From Amazonocrinis nigriterrae CENA67 (GTDB lineage: Bacteria > Cyanobacteriota > Cyanobacteriia > Cyanobacteriales > Nostocaceae): 64,000 bases of DNA. How positions within the stretch are numbered: the stretch's first letter is position 1; each line of letters starts with the position of its first letter. The translations under genes and the position numbers were made by a program. The notes beneath the pieces are model-generated. The model saw only the letters and a program-made list of their open reading frames with translations, did no database searches and was not told the origin of the DNA. The DNA is taken from NCBI RefSeq assembly GCF_016056305.1, contig NZ_JAECZC010000020.1:16442-80441 (forward strand), written 5' to 3'. Shown here piece after piece: positions 61,270 to 64,000 of this stretch.

Positions 61270-62316
61270 TTGATTCATGAATTCAAAGAGGTTGTTATCA
61301 AAAATTATCAAAGCGAGTCTGTGCAGGAAAACCTAGCTGATGGGGTTCATACTGATGAAAAAACAGCCGAGTTGACATCTAGCCATCAGCAGGAAAATGC
61401 TACAGAATCAGAAACATTGCCAGTTTTGACTGCTGCAACTATCAAGCGCGTGCAAGAGGGTGTGGCGGCGGCAGGCGATCGCGCTATTCGCTATACAATA
61501 GAAGAAGTTCTCCATCGCCTAGAAGCCATTACTCAGGAGCATCCAGAACCTAGAGTTAATGCTAGCGTGCGGCGGTTAGTATTGCGATCGCTCATTCATA
61601 CTCTTTTTAAGGTACGTGTAGAACACCTCGAAAGGATACCTCAACAACCAGCAATTCTAGCAGCCAACCATCTCCACCATATCGATCCATTACTTCTACT
61701 AGCCGAACTTCCCACCCAACCACATTACTACATCCTGGGTGATGCTCGTACCCTTTATAACAAGTGGTGGAAGCGCTTCATCCTGCGTTTTGCAGGAGGT
61801 GTGATTCCTTTAGAACGGATATGGAAAGAAGAAGTTGCTGTCATCGAAGCCGCCAAAGCAGGAAGGGAAGATTTGATTGACTTAGCTACAGCAATTAAAC
61901 AGACTGTACCTACAGGCGCAGATATACACACATTGCGACAAATAGACCGCATTGTTTTGGAAATTTTGGCTACTGGGGATGGAATGATTCTTTTTCCCGA
62001 AGGTAGACTAGGAAACAGTGAAGGTAAATTGCATCTCCCCCTAAAGCGAGGAACTGTAATTTACGCCTTACGCGCTGGAGTCCCCATAGTACCAGTCATC
62101 CTCATAGGTACTCATGACCTCTATCTGCGTAAGGAGTTAACTATTCGGGTGGGTGAACCGTTGTATTTTCCCCAAACTACCAGACCAAAGCGACAAGAAG
62201 TAGACGTAGCTTTAGAAGCGTTACAGAACGCAATGCTAGCTTTATTACCTACAAATTATCAAGAGCCGACAGGAATAAAACTTTTGCGTTATTTCCTCAA
62301 TCACATGTTGTGGTAG
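61270..62316 (+). CDS. plsC: 1-acylglycerol-3-phosphate acyltransferase-like protein (PlsC family)
   Basis: The 348-residue protein has the PlsC motifs ILAANHLHHIDPLLL (N-H-x4-D), GGVIPLERIWK and LFPEGRLGNSEGKLHLPLKRG (F-P-E-G), then VPIVPVILIGTH. Membrane phospholipid synthesis by transfer of an acyl chain to lysophosphatidic acid is the expected role. The N-terminal about 90 residues are hydrophilic and not part of the catalytic domain. The start is uncertain: a TTG at 61270 gives MIHEFKEVV, and a GTG at 61321 is another candidate. Neither has a strong ribosome-binding site. Confidence 0.88.
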   Translation: MIHEFKEVVIKNYQSESVQENLADGVHTDEKTAELTSSHQQENATESETLPVLTAATIKRVQEGVAAAGDRAIRYTIEEVLHRLEAITQEHPEPRVNASVRRLVLRSLIHTLFKVRVEHLERIPQQPAILAANHLHHIDPLLLLAELPTQPHYYILGDARTLYNKWWKRFILRFAGGVIPLERIWKEEVAVIEAAKAGREDLIDLATAIKQTVPTGADIHTLRQIDRIVLEILATGDGMILFPEGRLGNSEGKLHLPLKRGTVIYALRAGVPIVPVILIGTHDLYLRKELTIRVGEPLYFPQTTRPKRQEVDVALEALQNAMLALLPTNYQEPTGIKLLRYFLNHMLW

Positions 62317-62331
62317 CTTCTTGTACAGGAA

Positions 62332-62910
62332 CTAACTAAAAATTGGTTGTAAATTTAAAATAAAACCAGGGAGAACATCTTCACCAGATAAACTTGTAGG
62401 AGATTTTAAAACTTCCGGTGCTTGATGAGGACGATAAATTATTACTTGTTGATCTTTGGGATTAATTAACCAACCAAGTAGTAAGCCGTTTGCTAAATAT
62501 TCCTGCATCTTGGCTTGGGTGTCCCCCACATCATCAGTGTCCGAAACCAATTCCACTGCAAAATCTGGACACAAGGGCAGATATTTTTTTCTTTGTTCTG
62601 GTGTGATAGTATTCCACCGTTCCATCCTGACCCAAGAAGCATCGGGAGAACGAATTGCACCATTGGGAAGTTTAAAACCAGTGGAAGAATCAAAAGCTTT
62701 TCCTAAATTATTTTGACTATTCCAAAACCATAATTGACCCAATAAATCAAAATTTCGGTTTCCCGTTTCTCCTCCAGTGGGTGACATAATTACTAATTCT
62801 CCTTCAGCAGTTAATTCCAAACGCAACTCTTGATTAACAGCAACAAGAAGTTCAAATTGCTCATCCGTAAATTTGAGATTAGGAGGTAATTGTAAAGTTA
62901 AAGCAGTCAT
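62332..62910 (-). CDS. Uma2-family endonuclease-like protein (DUF820)
   Basis: The 192-residue protein of the Uma2/DUF820 fold has FTDEQFELLVAVNQELRLELTAEGELVIMSPTGGETGNRN, then PDASWVRMERW and FAVELVSDTDD in place of the usual D-x-x-x-E-V-x-S. These carry the PD-(D/E)xK-like core (Asp in SPDASWV, Glu in FAVELVS). Cyanobacteria hold many copies of unknown biology. The open frame extends to an ATG at 62961, but the ATG at 62910 gives MTALTLQLPPNLKFTDEQF, the usual start. It converges with plsC. Confidence 0.9.
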   Translation of the reverse strand: MTALTLQLPPNLKFTDEQFELLVAVNQELRLELTAEGELVIMSPTGGETGNRNFDLLGQLWFWNSQNNLGKAFDSSTGFKLPNGAIRSPDASWVRMERWNTITPEQRKKYLPLCPDFAVELVSDTDDVGDTQAKMQEYLANGLLLGWLINPKDQQVIIYRPHQAPEVLKSPTSLSGEDVLPGFILNLQPIFS

Positions 62911-62978
62911 AATTAATTCTGTCCATACGCTACCAATAGGGAAAACTAAGCGCAAACACATTTAAGCTGCTATTATGT

Positions 62979-63275
62979 TTATTTCTCTAAAAAGTTTGTA
63001 ACTTTAAAATTTGACGTTCCCTCCCAACAATGGTTTAAAAATGCGCTGACTTGAGCATCGGCGGAATCAGCCAATTCCTTAGAAGCATTAAATTGCACTG
63101 CTGTCACAATATATTCAAAAATAATCACAAACTGTTTTTGCGGCGAAATTCTCTCGACTACAATAGTTTCACCCACTTTGGGTATTTGAGGTAAATTCAC
63201 CACAAACGTTTCAATTTTCGGTTTATCCAGGGGATTTTTAAAATTGAAGTATTTACAGTAAACAAGAATTTTCAC
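62979..63275 (-). CDS. Hypothetical protein, about 98 residues
   Basis: I do not recognise the family. The protein has a strand-rich core: KILVYCKYFNFKNPLDKPKIETFVVNLPQIPKVGETIVVERISPQKQFVIIFEYIV. The C-terminal part (AFLNHCWEGTSNFKVTNFLEK) is helical. A GTG at 63275 gives the natural-looking start MKILVYCKYF. An in-frame ATG at 63308 would add 11 hydrophobic residues. Transcribed leftward, 69 bases upstream of the Uma2 gene on the same strand. Confidence 0.6.
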   Translation of the reverse strand: MKILVYCKYFNFKNPLDKPKIETFVVNLPQIPKVGETIVVERISPQKQFVIIFEYIVTAVQFNASKELADSADAQVSAFLNHCWEGTSNFKVTNFLEK

Positions 63276-63371
63276 GCAAAAGACCACCAATAAAGTTAAA
63301 TAATTCAAACTTCCAAGTTTGAGAAGTAAAAATTAAATTATAGTCACTATACCAGCAAAATATTTGCAAGC

Positions 63372-64000
63372 TTAATCTTGACTAGCTTTCTTTCCTCGTA
63401 ACAATCCCTGTAAAAAATGAAAAATGTTTACAAATATCTTTTCTACCCAGAGCATAGCACTATCAAGCCATTCTAAAATTTGTTCCAAAGGATGTTTCAC
63501 ATAGCCCATTGAAGTTGCTTTGATTTCTATCCAATCTGGCTTGGCTTCAACTTTACTGTTTTGACTAAACTGCTGTTGGGAAACTTCTCCTTCACAACTT
63601 TCACTATTTGCAGAGGTTACTTTTTTTGATTTATTTTGAGTTGGGGTAATATTCTGGCTTGTTTTTTTTCTTTGCACCAAACCAGAACCCGCTTTCGGTG
63701 GTTGTACAGGTAATTTGTTTTTTCCAGGTAGTTTTGTTGATGGGTTGGAAGGTAAAGCAGATTTTTTGTTTGAGGATGATGTAGGTATCTGGGCAATTGT
63801 CTGAGAATTACTAAACAAATCATCCCAATTTAGCCAAGGATCTTCTACTAAAATTTCATTCTGCAAGTTACTACTTTTGGGCAGAACCATAGTACGGCGA
63901 TCGCGCAGTTGATTTTGTGACTGCCTATCAAATTTGCCCATCTCTAATTGTTTGTCTTGGCTAACACCAAAAAAATAATTGATTGCGGCTGCAATTAAAG
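63372..64000 (-). CDS. Hypothetical Ser/Lys-rich protein, continuing past the window edge
   Basis: The frame is open from the stop at 63372 to the right edge with no stop codon, so the true start is likely outside the window. An ATG at 63941 is in frame but need not be the start: the codons before it read LIAAAINYFFGVSQDKQLE and look coding. The visible part has EDPWLNWDDLF (a W-x-x-W-D-D-L-F motif), a low-complexity Ser/Pro/Lys linker, and a C-terminal WIEIKATSMGYVKHPLEQILEWLDSAMLWVEKIF with an amphipathic helix. Not recognised; possibly a membrane-associated cyanobacterial family. Confidence 0.7.
   Translation of the reverse strand, partial: LIAAAINYFFGVSQDKQLEMGKFDRQSQNQLRDRRTMVLPKSSNLQNEILVEDPWLNWDDLFSNSQTIAQIPTSSSNKKSALPSNPSTKLPGKNKLPVQPPKAGSGLVQRKKTSQNITPTQNKSKKVTSANSESCEGEVSQQQFSQNSKVEAKPDWIEIKATSMGYVKHPLEQILEWLDSAMLWVEKIFVNIFHFLQGLLRGKKASQD

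Overview
The window looks like chromosome of a filamentous, heterocyst-lineage cyanobacterium (Nostoc/Calothrix/Tolypothrix type). The basis is frequent HIP1 octamers (GCGATCGC), intergenic heptanucleotide tandem repeats, a Cph1-type phytochrome with its Rcp response regulator, a treZ-treY-treH trehalose cluster and an XisH/XisI pair. No rRNA, tRNA, CRISPR array or complete insertion sequence was recognised. Species identity is inference; no database was searched.

Layout. 1-2.5 kb: a cut-off GNAT acetyltransferase, a membrane-anchored pentapeptide-repeat protein and bioB. 3.1-19.3 kb: a same-strand signalling island with a phytochrome and Rcp regulator, a REC-histidine kinase, an OmpR-type regulator fused to HPt and two more REC domains, a 1319-residue multi-PAS kinase whose GAF domain has the two-cysteine signature of a DXCF cyanobacteriochrome, two single-domain REC proteins, a LuxR-type HTH protein and a PAS/GAF diguanylate cyclase. 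19.4-27.2 kb: trmB, a type-2 NAD(P)H dehydrogenase flanked by direct repeats, an overlapping ParA-like ATPase/HEPN RNase-like pair (candidate defence or toxin module), a proline iminopeptidase, an SDR and a polyphosphate glucokinase whose stop codon lies in a heptamer repeat.

27.6-43.5 kb: a 1296-residue polytopic membrane protein, then a 1503-residue NACHT-type STAND NTPase with about 14 WD40 repeats on the minus strand. The STAND gene lies between the genuine 3' end of treH and a second copy of that 3' end, so it appears to have been inserted or duplicated into the trehalose locus (treZ-treY-treH, transcribed leftward). 43.7-52.5 kb: a nitrilase-fold protein lacking the usual nucleophile next to an aldehyde dehydrogenase, an EF-hand membrane protein, a cysteine desulfurase, a phospholipase-D-like lipoprotein with EF-hand and helix-hairpin-helix motifs, and ChaB.

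52.8-64 kb: a DUF4139/MuiA-like protein, a small Gly-rich tandem-repeat protein with a double-glycine-type leader (orphan RiPP-precursor-like), mnmE, arfB, a GNAT, an SDR, a broken xisH followed by intact xisI, a monoacylglycerol-lipase-like hydrolase, a PlsC-like acyltransferase, a Uma2 endonuclease-like protein and two unknowns. Intergenic DNA is rich in palindromic, MITE-like and tandem-repeat elements, several of which supply start or stop codons or sit inside coding sequence.

The strongest leads for something new are the ParA-HEPN pair, the Gly-rich leader peptide, the STAND gene between treH 3' ends, and the two-cysteine photoreceptor kinase.
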